Positions 55,041-63,389 of a DNA stretch of 64,000 bases are shown here, in pieces. The notes below the pieces were generated by a model. The model was given only the letters and a program-made list of their open reading frames with translations. It was not told the DNA's origin and searched no databases. The first letter of the stretch is position 1. Each line of letters begins with the position of its first letter. This stretch comes from Chryseobacterium shigense (GTDB taxonomy: Bacteria; Bacteroidota; Bacteroidia; Flavobacteriales; Weeksellaceae): assembly GCF_900156575.1 (NCBI RefSeq), contig NZ_FTNY01000003.1:186001-250000 (forward strand), written 5' to 3'. The position numbers and the translations under genes were made by a program.

Positions 55041-55277
55041 ATGAAAAAAACGAACCTATCAAAACTTTCAAGAACAGAACTGAAAGAAGTATTCGGCGGG
55101 TATTTATATCCGGCACCATGTCCGGGAGGATGCCCTGGCGAAGCCATGATCAGATGTCCTGACGGCTCCACCACGATGACTAATTTTATATGCATGGGGA
55201 ACAGATGCGAACCGGCTGCCATGTGCAAACCATTGATACTTGAACCTTTTCCAGATCCGATTATCATCACTCCATAA
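55041..55277 (+). CDS. bacteriocin-like GG-leader peptide
   Basis: 78 residues. Leader MKKTNLSKLSRTELKEVFGG, with alternating Leu and charge and a double Gly end, is typical of Chryseobacterium bacteriocin-like peptides. The core of about 58 residues is rich in Pro and Gly with Cys in PCPGGCPGE, RCPDG, ICMGNRC and AMCKP, so six Cys in total. No transporter or modification gene lies next to it. It is followed by a terminator, so monocistronic. A related leader occurs 48 kb upstream (6668-6832). Function unknown. Confidence 0.75.
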   Translation: MKKTNLSKLSRTELKEVFGGYLYPAPCPGGCPGEAMIRCPDGSTTMTNFICMGNRCEPAAMCKPLILEPFPDPIIITP

Positions 55278-55293
55278 TCTGATCCATAAAAAT

Positions 55294-55322
55294 AAAGTGA
55301 GCTTTCCGGCTCACTTTTTTGT
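55294..55322 (+). terminator. terminator of the second GG-leader peptide gene
   Basis: Nine-base perfect stem AAAGTGAGC / GCTCACTTT (55294-55302 with 55309-55317), followed by TTT. Confidence 0.8.
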
Positions 55323-55408
55323 TATTAAAAAGGTCACCCTACTCGTTTTCAAAGCTGTACATCAATGATCTTCGGTTTTTTATTATCTTTAAATAAACAA
55401 AACCCGCC

Positions 55409-56164
55409 ATGAAAACTATTGAAGAAGTTCTGCAAAAACTGGATACAATCATCATCTGGTGCAAAGAAAACCAAAGTCCGGCCGGATATTTTGCCTGCAC
55501 GTACCGGATTATGACAGCCCAGGTATTAAAAGGAATTCAACAGAAGAAATTTGAAGACAACCCAAGAATGACTTCCCTGGATATTGCTTTTGCCCAAAGA
55601 TATCTGGAAGCATGGGAAAATTACAGCAAAGGAAAAAAATGCACCCAATCGTGGTACACCGCCTTTGAAGCTTCGAAAAATAAAAACCTTTTGATCTTAC
55701 AACACATTTTTCTGGGAATGAATGCCCACATTAATCTGGATCTCGGGATTTCTGCAGCCACAGTGATGCCCTATTGTAAAATAAATCCGCTCAAAAAAGA
55801 TTTTGAAACCATCAATACAGTCATCGCCTCCATCAACCAACAGGTTCAGGACGCTCTGAATAAAATATGCTATCCCGTGGATCTCGTCGACAAAATTTCC
55901 AACGGAAAAGATAACGCCGTTCTGGATTTTGCGATTTCCAAAGCAAGGGAAACCTCCTGGGCAACAGCCGTCATTGTTACCAACACGCCCAGCTTCTTAA
56001 GAGAATCGGTCATCAACATTGTAGATTATGCTGCCGCAAAAGTCGCCTCACAGATTTTAAATCCCAAAATACTGACCCCTGCACTAACCAAAGAACTGAA
56101 AAAATGCGAAAGCACAGATATAGTAAAGAATATTGAAATTTTATCTTTAACCAAGACTGTTTAA
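55409..56164 (+). CDS. DUF5995 family protein
   Basis: 251 residues, cytosolic, helical. Features recalled for DUF5995: SPAGYFACTYRIMTAQVLKGI near the start, DIAFAQRYLEAWENYSKG, HIFLGMNAHINLDLGI with a conserved Asn-Ala-His-Ile-Asn-Leu-Asp-Leu stretch (about 110), and a C-terminal bundle. Function unknown; a metal- or lipid-binding role has been suggested for such all-helical domains but not shown here. A TATCTTTA box lies 18 nt upstream of ATG 55409. Confidence 0.8.
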   Translation: MKTIEEVLQKLDTIIIWCKENQSPAGYFACTYRIMTAQVLKGIQQKKFEDNPRMTSLDIAFAQRYLEAWENYSKGKKCTQSWYTAFEASKNKNLLILQHIFLGMNAHINLDLGISAATVMPYCKINPLKKDFETINTVIASINQQVQDALNKICYPVDLVDKISNGKDNAVLDFAISKARETSWATAVIVTNTPSFLRESVINIVDYAAAKVASQILNPKILTPALTKELKKCESTDIVKNIEILSLTKTV

Positions 56165-56249
56165 ATTCTATCTTTTATCGGAGAACTTCCAGCCTTCCTT
56201 TCCCAGCTTCCGGCGCATTATTTTAAACATCAATTAATTTTTCTTTTTG

Positions 56250-56257
56250 TAATTTTG
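56250..56257 (+). promoter_or_regulatory. -7 box immediately before rmuC
   Basis: TAATTTTG, ending 4 nt before the rmuC ATG. If used, the transcript would be almost leaderless. Confidence 0.4.
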
Positions 56258-56261
56258 AAAC

Positions 56262-57764
56262 ATGGAGATGACCTATTTAATTATTGGATGTATTGCCGGC
56301 GGAGTTCTGGGAGCCGTGATTTTGTATTTTGCCTTAAAATCATCTATGGTTTCAAGAAGTTCTTATGATGAACTGAATAATCTGCATATCAAAAATCATT
56401 CGGATCTGGAAAATATGCATTTGAAAATACAGGAACTGAATGAAAATATCTACAGAGAAAAAGAACAAAACCAATTGCAAACAGACCTTCTAAACGATCT
56501 GAAAAATGAATATGCCAAGATCTCTGCTGAATACACTTCAATAAACTCCCAGTTTTTGGAACAAAAACAGCTTAATGCAAAACAAACGTCTCAAATAGAG
56601 AATCTGATATCGGAGAAGCAGCATATTTTCGCGAAAAACTCTGAACTTTCTGCCAAAAATGAAAGCCTGCAGCATTCCCTTGACACCCAAAAAGAGGAAA
56701 TTACGAAAATTCAGGATGAATCAAAGCTGCAGTTCGAAAATCTGGCCAATAAAATTTTAGATGAAAAAACAGAGAAATTCACGACCTTAAACCAAAGTAA
56801 TTTAAAAAATATCCTTGAGCCATTCCAGGAAAAGATCACTGATCTGAAAAACAGAGTGAATGAGGCTTACGAAAAGGAAAACAAAGAACGCTTTTCTCTC
56901 GCGGAAAAGGTAAAAGAACTGGCAGAACTGAATCAGCAAATCTCTGAAGATGCCAAAAAACTGACCCGGGCTTTAAAAGGAGAAAGCAAAACTCAAGGAA
57001 ACTGGGGAGAAATGATCCTTGAAAGTATCCTTGAAAAATCCGGACTTGTAAAAGGACGAGAATATTTCCTGGAACATGAACTTCGTGATGAAGATAATAA
57101 AGCTTTATTTTCTGAATTTTCCGGCAAGAAAATGCGTCCTGATGCCGTTATAAAATATCCGGACGAAAGAAATGTGATCATTGATTCCAAAGTATCATTA
57201 ACCGCGTTTACGGAACTGGTAGACGAGACCGATCAGGATATTTACGCGGTAAAACTGAGCCAGCATTTAGGTTCCATCAAAAATCACATTCTGCAATTGA
57301 GTCAGAAAGCGTACGATGATTATGGGAAATCTCTGGATTTTGTCATGATGTTTATCCCAAGTGAACCGGCTTATATCGCTGCCATGCAGGCTGACCCGAA
57401 TCTTTGGAATTTTGCTTATGAAAGAAGAATCCTGCTTCTGAATCCGAGCAACCTGATCACTTCCCTGAAGCTCATCGCAGATCTCTGGAAACGTGAATAC
57501 CAGAACAGAAATTCTATGGAGATCGCTGAGCGTGGAGCAAAACTGTACGATAAGTTTGTAGGTTTTGTAGACAATCTGGAAAAGGTCGGGAAAAACCTGG
57601 ATCAGGCTAAAAATGTTTACAACGATGCTTACAAACAGTTGTATACCGGAAATGACAATCTGGTGATCCAGACTCAGAAACTGAAATCTCTCGGCATTAA
57701 AAACAAAAAAGACCTGCCTCAAAGTCTTATTGACAATGGCAACTTTATAGAAACAGACCAATAA
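56262..57764 (+). CDS. rmuC: DNA recombination protein RmuC
   Basis: 500 residues. One N-terminal membrane helix (about 4-24), a long coiled coil (about 40-190), then the RmuC nuclease-like domain with GNWGEMILESILEKSGL (about 247), the KMRPDAVIKYPDERNVIIDSK catalytic-type stretch (about 290) and FVMMFIPSEPAY. In E. coli RmuC limits recombination at inverted repeats. The start MEMTYLI is 56262; MTYLI two codons later is an alternative. The next gene starts 4 bp after the stop. Confidence 0.92.
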   Translation: MEMTYLIIGCIAGGVLGAVILYFALKSSMVSRSSYDELNNLHIKNHSDLENMHLKIQELNENIYREKEQNQLQTDLLNDLKNEYAKISAEYTSINSQFLEQKQLNAKQTSQIENLISEKQHIFAKNSELSAKNESLQHSLDTQKEEITKIQDESKLQFENLANKILDEKTEKFTTLNQSNLKNILEPFQEKITDLKNRVNEAYEKENKERFSLAEKVKELAELNQQISEDAKKLTRALKGESKTQGNWGEMILESILEKSGLVKGREYFLEHELRDEDNKALFSEFSGKKMRPDAVIKYPDERNVIIDSKVSLTAFTELVDETDQDIYAVKLSQHLGSIKNHILQLSQKAYDDYGKSLDFVMMFIPSEPAYIAAMQADPNLWNFAYERRILLLNPSNLITSLKLIADLWKREYQNRNSMEIAERGAKLYDKFVGFVDNLEKVGKNLDQAKNVYNDAYKQLYTGNDNLVIQTQKLKSLGIKNKKDLPQSLIDNGNFIETDQ

Positions 57765-57768
57765 TCCT

Positions 57769-58194
57769 ATGAAAAAAAGTTACATTATTTTAATCATCAG
57801 TATCGTCATTTTCATGATTTCTCTGATTTTGCCAGCAGTTTTCACCAAAAAAGGCAGTGAAGTGTATGGTCTTACCCTTTTCCTGTTTGGATGGACAGAT
57901 CTCACGGGAGACGGAACTTCATGGCTGGCCAATCCGATATTGCTTTTTTCGTGGATCTTCCTGTTGGTTAAACAACCAAAAATTGCCGCTTTTTTAGGTT
58001 TCCTTTCTATAGCCGTAGCTCTTTACTATGTAACAGAAACAGAAATAATCGTTGATGAAGCAGGCCACAAATACCCTATTACGGGTTATGGTTTAGGATA
58101 TTATGTCTGGATTGCAAGCTGTGTCACCATGTTTATCGGAAGTTTACTTCTGTTAAGATCTAAGCCAGAGACTCAACCTATTTCTAAAGATTAA
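57769..58194 (+). CDS. small membrane protein of unknown function
   Basis: 141 residues with about four membrane helices (about 5-25, 52-66, 72-90 and 107-128). A strongly charged motif, TETEIIVDEAGHKYPITGYG, lies between helices 3 and 4. It begins 4 bp after rmuC and is probably cotranscribed with it. No family recognised. Confidence 0.65.
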   Translation: MKKSYIILIISIVIFMISLILPAVFTKKGSEVYGLTLFLFGWTDLTGDGTSWLANPILLFSWIFLLVKQPKIAAFLGFLSIAVALYYVTETEIIVDEAGHKYPITGYGLGYYVWIASCVTMFIGSLLLLRSKPETQPISKD

Positions 58195-58273
58195 TTCAGA
58201 AGAAAATACGGTTTACCGTCGTTAGAAAATCCCTTTTCTCTAAAACGAAACAAGCCTAATCACAAATTTTGCA

Positions 58274-58281
58274 TAATTTTG
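58274..58281 (+). promoter_or_regulatory. -7 box immediately before the TrmH-type gene
   Basis: TAATTTTG ends 4 nt before ATG 58286, so transcription could start at or next to the start codon. Confidence 0.4.
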
Positions 58282-58285
58282 CAGG

Positions 58286-59053
58286 ATGTTGATAGAAAGC
58301 TTCCAAAACGAAAAAGTAAAAAACGTCACCAAACTATTGGCTGACAACAGGTTCCGTAAAAAATCAAAAGTTTTTGTTGTTGAAGGGCAGCAGGAGAACG
58401 AAAGAGCTTTACAGTATGACTTTGAACCTGTAGAGTTTTTTTTGTGTGAAAACATCTTTAAGGGAAAGCTTCCTGAAGGCAGAATCCATTATGTAAGCGA
58501 AAAAGTATACGAAAAAATAGCCTACAGAGGAAGTTCTGAAGGGATTATCGGAATCTATCAAACCAAAGAAAATGTTCTTTCATCATTTATTCCTAAAGAA
58601 AACGCTACCGTTATTATTGTGGAAGGGGTCGAAAAACCCGGTAATTTAGGGGCAATTCTCAGAAGTTGTGAAGCTTTTGGAATAGATGCTCTGATTGTCG
58701 CGGATGGAAAAGCAGACTTTTATAACCCGAATGTCATCCGTTCAAGTGTAGGATGTCTCTTTGGAATGGAGGTTTTTGATGCTGGTAATGATGAAACATT
58801 TGAATTTCTTCAGAAAAATAAGTTCAATATCTACACTACTCTTATGGATGAGACCGCTGAAGATCTTTATAAAAGAGATTTCAGAGCGCGCTCGGCAGTA
58901 TTGTTCGGAACTGAACATTCAGGATTAAGTGATTTCTGGACAGGCAAGGGAAAAAACACTTTGATTCCTATGGCCGGAAGTATTGATTCTTTAAATTTGA
59001 GTAATGCTGTGGCCATTACCTGCTATGAATCTTTAAAGCAAAAGAAAGGGTAA
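58286..59053 (+). CDS. TrmH/SpoU family RNA methyltransferase
   Basis: 255 residues. N-terminal substrate-recognition domain (about 1-95, with FVVEGQQENERAL) and the SPOUT trefoil-knot methyltransferase domain. Motifs are VEGVEKPGNLGAILRSCEAFG (about 112), VGCLFGMEVF, FGTEHSGLSDF (about 206) and PMAGSIDSLNLSNAVAI (about 228). It transfers methyl from S-adenosylmethionine to a 2'-O ribose of tRNA or rRNA; the exact target is not visible. Convergent with the alanine-rich lipoprotein gene. Confidence 0.92.
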   Translation: MLIESFQNEKVKNVTKLLADNRFRKKSKVFVVEGQQENERALQYDFEPVEFFLCENIFKGKLPEGRIHYVSEKVYEKIAYRGSSEGIIGIYQTKENVLSSFIPKENATVIIVEGVEKPGNLGAILRSCEAFGIDALIVADGKADFYNPNVIRSSVGCLFGMEVFDAGNDETFEFLQKNKFNIYTTLMDETAEDLYKRDFRARSAVLFGTEHSGLSDFWTGKGKNTLIPMAGSIDSLNLSNAVAITCYESLKQKKG

Positions 59054-59113
59054 GGTTTTTAAAAAATTACAGGATTAATAGTAAGCCTGATTCTCTAAAA
59101 TATAAAGCATAAA

Positions 59114-59142
59114 AAAACCGTCTCACCAAGTGAAACGGTTCT
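59114..59142. terminator. terminator between convergent genes
   Basis: AACCGTCTCAC / GTGAAACGGTT (59116-59126 with 59130-59140, one mismatch). On the minus strand it is followed by seven T, on the plus strand by CTTTT. Confidence 0.75.
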
Positions 59143-59166
59143 TTTATTGTTAAGCTATTGCCAGAA

Positions 59167-59508
59167 TTATTTCTTAGCAGCGTCTTTAACTTCTTTAGCA
59201 GCATCTTTAGCAGCACCTTTAGCAGCATCAGCAGCACCTTTAGCAGCGTCAGCAGCAGCTTCAGTTGTAGCTTTAGCAGCGTCAGCACCAGCAGCAGTTG
59301 TAGCAGCAGCAGCATCTTTAGTAGCGTCAACAGCAACGTTAGCAGCTGAATCAATTACTTTAGCAGCAGAATCAGAAACTACAGCAGCAGAATCAGCTAC
59401 GTTAGCAGCAGCAGAATCAGTTGCTCCTTCAGTAGAAGTAGCTTCAGTTTTTTTACAAGCAACTAGAGAGATTGCAGCGATAGCAGCTACGAATAATGAC
59501 TTTTTCAT
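59167..59508 (-). CDS. alanine-rich lipoprotein
   Basis: 113 residues with a lipoprotein signal (SLVAC, Cys18). The rest is very Ala/Lys/Asp-rich: repeated units such as DSAA, DAAK and KGAADAAKGAAKDAAKE. These form a long amphipathic helix or an unstructured spacer. Similar low-complexity lipoproteins occur in many Flavobacteriia; they may bind cell wall or outer membrane. An opposite-strand open frame of similar length is only a mirror of the repeat. A -7 box TACCTTTG lies upstream at 59579-59586. Confidence 0.8.
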   Translation of the reverse strand: MKKSLFVAAIAAISLVACKKTEATSTEGATDSAAANVADSAAVVSDSAAKVIDSAANVAVDATKDAAAATTAAGADAAKATTEAAADAAKGAADAAKGAAKDAAKEVKDAAKK

Positions 59509-59578
59509 AATAAATTAAATTTAATTTTGTTAATATTGTTTTATATAAATTTTCTTCTGTTCTGTTATTTGAACAAGA

Positions 59579-59586
59579 CAAAGGTA
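59579..59586 (-). promoter_or_regulatory. -7 box for the alanine-rich lipoprotein
   Basis: TACCTTTG on the minus strand, exact TAnnTTTG match, about 70 nt before the ATG at 59508. Confidence 0.45.
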
Positions 59587-59691
59587 GACCAGATAGAAAA
59601 GTTGTTTATGAAAAATAATTGTAATACATTTGTAAAATAGTTTTACAAAAAAACAGTACTGATAATCAACAATTTAATTATTTTATAAAAA

Positions 59692-60873
59692 TTGACAGAT
59701 TTAGATCTATTACATTTTGAGCAGCTAAAAAAGGATGTTCAGACCGAATTTTTAAAAGAATCGAGCTCTTCCCATGATGATATTTCAAAATGGAAGGGTA
59801 TAGATATCATATATTTTCAGGAAGACCTTCGCAAAAAGGCAAAAGGCAACATCAGTGAAAAGTCATTTTACACCTATTTCAAAACTTCGCCGGTCACCAA
59901 ATTACCCCGGATTGATATGCTCAATTTATTGAGTATTTATGCAGGCTACGATTCATGGTATGACTTTAAGAAACAGCATCTTTTTGCGGGAGAATTGTTG
60001 CAGGAAAATGAAGATCTTGAGGAAGAAGAAATTAACGAATTGGAAAAAACGGTGTCTGCGGCTCTGGATTTACCAAAAACTGAAATTCCAGCGAAAAATA
60101 TCGAATATTCTCCCACTGAAAATATAGATTTACAAAAATCAAATACTGATAATCAAGCCATTACACAAAAAACGATTATCCCTGCAAATACCGAAATACA
60201 AGCATCAGCACCAAGGAAAAATTTCTTTAAAAAGAATGCCTGGGCTATTATTACCTCTATATTAATTACCATTACCGGAATTCTTGGATTTAAGGATGAA
60301 ATTTTTTCAAAAACCTACAAATATTGTTTTACGGACAAAGACCGTGGCGTTGCTGCTATCAATACCCTTGAGATAAGAGTGATCAAAGAAAACGAATCGC
60401 CGCTTTTGTTTAAAATAAAACCGGGAGAATGTTTTTACTATTCTACCAAGGATAAAAATCTTAAAATGCAGATCAGTGCTCCTTTCTATGAGTATCTGGA
60501 GGTCAACAGAAATCTGGAAAATGCTCCGGATGAGGAAATGATAGAACTGAAGCCTGATGATTATAAGATGGCCGCTTATTATTTCTCCATTAAAGATGTC
60601 AAAGGCGGTAATCCTGAAGAGCAGGTAGCGCTCATCAAGCAGAAAAGAAACCAACTGGAAAACCTGATCAGCAACAATGCCGTTATTTATCAGGTATATG
60701 ACAACAAAACATATGGTATAGAAAGACTGGATAAGCAAAAATATATCACCCTGGTAACGACCCCTACCACTTCTCTTAAGAATCTTAATGTAATAGAGAT
60801 GAAAAAGGATATCAAAGGAAAAATCGTATCGATCAAATTTAAAATTGCCACTACAGATGAAGAGAATAAATAA
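59692..60873 (+). CDS. membrane protein with N-terminal helix-turn-helix-like domain, TTG start
   Basis: 393 residues. An in-frame stop lies two codons before the TTG at 59692, and no ATG or GTG follows for about 75 codons, so TTG is the start. Residues about 35-95 (NISEKSFYTYFKTSPVTKLP, then LLSIYAGYDSWYDFKKQ) resemble the helix-turn-helix-like domain of many Bacteroidota proteins. A variable Glu/Thr-rich linker, one membrane helix (about 181-203) and a beta-rich C-terminal domain follow. Probably a transmembrane sensor with a cytosolic DNA-binding-like head. The following lipoprotein overlaps it by 17 bases. Confidence 0.65.
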   Translation: MTDLDLLHFEQLKKDVQTEFLKESSSSHDDISKWKGIDIIYFQEDLRKKAKGNISEKSFYTYFKTSPVTKLPRIDMLNLLSIYAGYDSWYDFKKQHLFAGELLQENEDLEEEEINELEKTVSAALDLPKTEIPAKNIEYSPTENIDLQKSNTDNQAITQKTIIPANTEIQASAPRKNFFKKNAWAIITSILITITGILGFKDEIFSKTYKYCFTDKDRGVAAINTLEIRVIKENESPLLFKIKPGECFYYSTKDKNLKMQISAPFYEYLEVNRNLENAPDEEMIELKPDDYKMAAYYFSIKDVKGGNPEEQVALIKQKRNQLENLISNNAVIYQVYDNKTYGIERLDKQKYITLVTTPTTSLKNLNVIEMKKDIKGKIVSIKFKIATTDEENK

Positions 60874-61438
60874 ATTTTTAATGTTCACCGTTGTTTTTTT
60901 AGCATTGGTTTCCTGCAATAACAAAAAGACTGAAGTAAGCGATCTGGATAAACTAAGAAACAGTACCAATATAAAAAGCTACCCTGCCGTACAGATGGAC
61001 AGCATGCAGGCCATTAATTCCATTACCAAACAGAAAGTACAGGAACTTCTTGATCTTTCTACCCTTTACTTATCCGGCAACAGAAATACAGAGATCGACA
61101 CGGTGATTTTTTCACAAATGGAAAGCTATTTCCATAAGCCGGACTCCATGACGTTTAGAAAACTGTTCAGAGAACTGGACAGCCTGAAAGTAAAATCCGT
61201 TAAAGTCAATAGCCTGAACGTGTACAAAGAGTTTTATAAAAAGGATACTTTGGATTACGCCAAATTCAATCTGGAATATTTCGATGCTAAAAATAAGTCT
61301 CTGGGAACATTTGAGAAAAATGCTCAGTACATTTTACTTTCAACTCCCATGATCAAAAAAGAATTTAAATTTTATTTCCTGGATTTCTATTCGAGTCCAT
61401 TAAAGAAAGACAGCACTTCAGCAGGAGTCACCAGATAG
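60857..61438 (+). CDS. lipoprotein of unknown function
   Basis: 193 residues, ATG 60857 (a TTG further upstream at 60845 is not used). Lipoprotein signal ends in LVSC (Cys18). The mature part is helical and rich in Lys, Ser and Asp. It overlaps the previous gene by 17 bases and runs 52 bases into the convergent cyclo-ligase gene. Together with the membrane protein it forms a two-gene unit. Function unknown. Confidence 0.65.
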   Translation: MKRINKFLMFTVVFLALVSCNNKKTEVSDLDKLRNSTNIKSYPAVQMDSMQAINSITKQKVQELLDLSTLYLSGNRNTEIDTVIFSQMESYFHKPDSMTFRKLFRELDSLKVKSVKVNSLNVYKEFYKKDTLDYAKFNLEYFDAKNKSLGTFEKNAQYILLSTPMIKKEFKFYFLDFYSSPLKKDSTSAGVTR

Positions 61439-61962
61439 TCCAGAGGAATATCATTTTCCCAGACATCATCAATCTGCTCATCCGGACTGAAATAGTTAAT
61501 CCCGATTTTTTTTGATGTGGGTGAAATGCTTTGGAAAAATGTATCATAAAATCCTTTTCCGTAGCCTACTCTATTGCCTTTATGGTCACCATACAGTAAA
61601 GGGGTAATTACATAGTCAAAATGATGCTCTCCGGAGTCTTCATTGGAAACAGGTTCTTCAATTCCCCAATTGCTGGTTTCAAATAGTGTATCCTCATTGA
61701 TCTCGACGGATATCAAACCTTCAGCGATCACTTTGGGCACAAAAACGCGGATATTATTCTCTAAAAAAGCGTGAATGAAGATTTTTGTATCGATCTCATT
61801 GAACTTTCTGATCGGGATGAAAATATGCACCTTCTGCCCTGCAACAGGTTTAAAATAATCTAAAAACGTTTCAAGTATTCTCTCTGATAACAAGAAAGCC
61901 TCATCAATTGACAAGGCTTTTCTCTGTTGCATATATTTTTTTCTAAGCTCTGCTTTTATCAT
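61387..61962 (-). CDS. 5-formyltetrahydrofolate cyclo-ligase
   Basis: 191 residues from ATG 61962 (MIKAELRKKYMQQRKALS); an in-frame ATG at 61995 would add 11 residues. The family pattern is clear: KVHIFIPIRKFNEIDT, the ending YGKGFYDTFF, and GDHKGNRVGYGKG. It converts 5-formyl-THF to 5,10-methenyl-THF with ATP, removing an inhibitory folate. It overlaps the convergent lipoprotein gene by 52 bases. Confidence 0.92.
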   Translation of the reverse strand: MIKAELRKKYMQQRKALSIDEAFLLSERILETFLDYFKPVAGQKVHIFIPIRKFNEIDTKIFIHAFLENNIRVFVPKVIAEGLISVEINEDTLFETSNWGIEEPVSNEDSGEHHFDYVITPLLYGDHKGNRVGYGKGFYDTFFQSISPTSKKIGINYFSPDEQIDDVWENDIPLDYLVTPAEVLSFFNGLE

Positions 61963-62018
61963 GATTCGATCATTTTTATCAGACAAGCTTGTCATTTTTC
62001 ACAATAGTAATTTTTACA

Positions 62019-63389
62019 TTATGCGTTTTCAGAAGGTGGCAAAATTTTATATAATTTGTCGGATAAACGAACTCTGAACGGAAGTTCAAAAGTAATCTGA
62101 TCTCCGGTTTTTGCTGTTTCACAAGGCCCTCCATTTACATGAATCTCAGTAATGGTTACTTCTTGCTCACCGGTTGTCGGACCTGAAATTAATACCTTAT
62201 CTCCTACTGAAAGTTCTTTATTTTCAATCAAAAACTGTGCAATCTTTGATTTTGTATAATAATGTTCTGCCTTACCAAGCAGTACTTTTTTTACGGATAT
62301 TTTTTTGCGGATATTTTTGGTTTGAGCTTTTGCTAAAGGTTGAACGGAAGAGTCACCCGAAGTTTTAAATTTCAAAGCATCAGACTTTCCTTTTCTAAAT
62401 ACTTTATTTCCTACCTTCAGTCCTTCTCTTAATTTCACCTGTTCAGCTAAAGGTAAATGAGTAATATCCAGACATTCTGTAGAACAGCAATTTTCCATCA
62501 CCGCTTTACACTCGTCACACTGAATAAATAACAAATGACAGGCATCATTAGAACAGTTGGTATGGTTATCGCAGGGTTTCCCGCACTGATGGCATTTCGA
62601 AATAATATCGTCTGTAATTCGTTCTCCCAAACGATGATCGAATACGAAGTTCTTACCGATAAATTTGCTTTTTATCCCTTCTTCTTTGATCTGACGGGTA
62701 TATTCAATGATCCCGCCTTCCAATTGAAATACATTTTTAAAACCCTGATGTTTGAAATAGGCACTCGCTTTTTCACAACGAATTCCACCGGTACAATACA
62801 TCAAAAGGTTTTTATCTTCTTTAAAATCCTGTAATTGGTCGTTGATAATCGGTAAACTTTCTCTGAAGTTTTCTACATCCGGAGTAATTGCTCCTTCGAA
62901 ATGCCCTACTTCACTTTCGTAGTGGTTTCTAAAATCAACGACAATGGTATTGGGATCTTCCAGTAAATCATTAAATTCCTGTGCTTTCAGGTGAACTCCT
63001 TTATTGGTAACATCAAAGGTATCATCATTCAAACCGTCGGCAACAATTTTAGGTCTTACTTTAATCGTTAATTTCAGGAAGGAATGGTTGTCTTGCTCAA
63101 CCGCTACATTTAAACGAATTCCTTTCATAAATTCATACCCTTCAAGGGTATCGCGAAATGCTTCAAACTGATCTGCAGGAATACTCATCTGAGCATTGAT
63201 TCCTTCATGAGCAACATAAATACGACCCAATGCATCCAGTGCATTCCAGGCTATAAATAATTCGTCGCGAAATTTTTTGGGATCTTCAATTTTGGCATAC
63301 GCATAGAAAGACAATGTAAGACGTTGCTTACCAGCTTCATCAATAAGTTGAGCTCTTTCTTCTGCGCTTAAGGTGTTATACAGTTGCAT
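62019..63389 (-). CDS. trhO: tRNA uridine(34) hydroxylase TrhO with extra C-terminal domain
   Basis: 456 residues. A ferredoxin-like N-terminal domain (about 1-115), the rhodanese domain with catalytic Cys199 in LLMYCTGGIRC, and a Cys-rich zinc-type segment (CHQCGKPC, FIQCDECK, NCCSTEC; about 268-312) match TrhO/YceA (UPF0176). It hydroxylates U34 of tRNAs using oxygen. The last about 110 residues exceed the usual 350. They contain LSVGDKVLISGPTTGEQEV and VRLSDKLYKI, which resemble the end of U32-family peptidases (TrhP), the other enzyme of the same modification. Confidence 0.9.
   Translation of the reverse strand: MQLYNTLSAEERAQLIDEAGKQRLTLSFYAYAKIEDPKKFRDELFIAWNALDALGRIYVAHEGINAQMSIPADQFEAFRDTLEGYEFMKGIRLNVAVEQDNHSFLKLTIKVRPKIVADGLNDDTFDVTNKGVHLKAQEFNDLLEDPNTIVVDFRNHYESEVGHFEGAITPDVENFRESLPIINDQLQDFKEDKNLLMYCTGGIRCEKASAYFKHQGFKNVFQLEGGIIEYTRQIKEEGIKSKFIGKNFVFDHRLGERITDDIISKCHQCGKPCDNHTNCSNDACHLLFIQCDECKAVMENCCSTECLDITHLPLAEQVKLREGLKVGNKVFRKGKSDALKFKTSGDSSVQPLAKAQTKNIRKKISVKKVLLGKAEHYYTKSKIAQFLIENKELSVGDKVLISGPTTGEQEVTITEIHVNGGPCETAKTGDQITFELPFRVRLSDKLYKILPPSENA

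Noticed and set aside
57267..57761. 164-residue open frame opposite rmuC
   Set aside because: Antisense to the conserved RmuC domain; no independent support.
59147..59518. Long open frames opposite the alanine-rich lipoprotein gene
   Set aside because: They mirror the GCA/GCT-type repeats of the real gene and have no start context.
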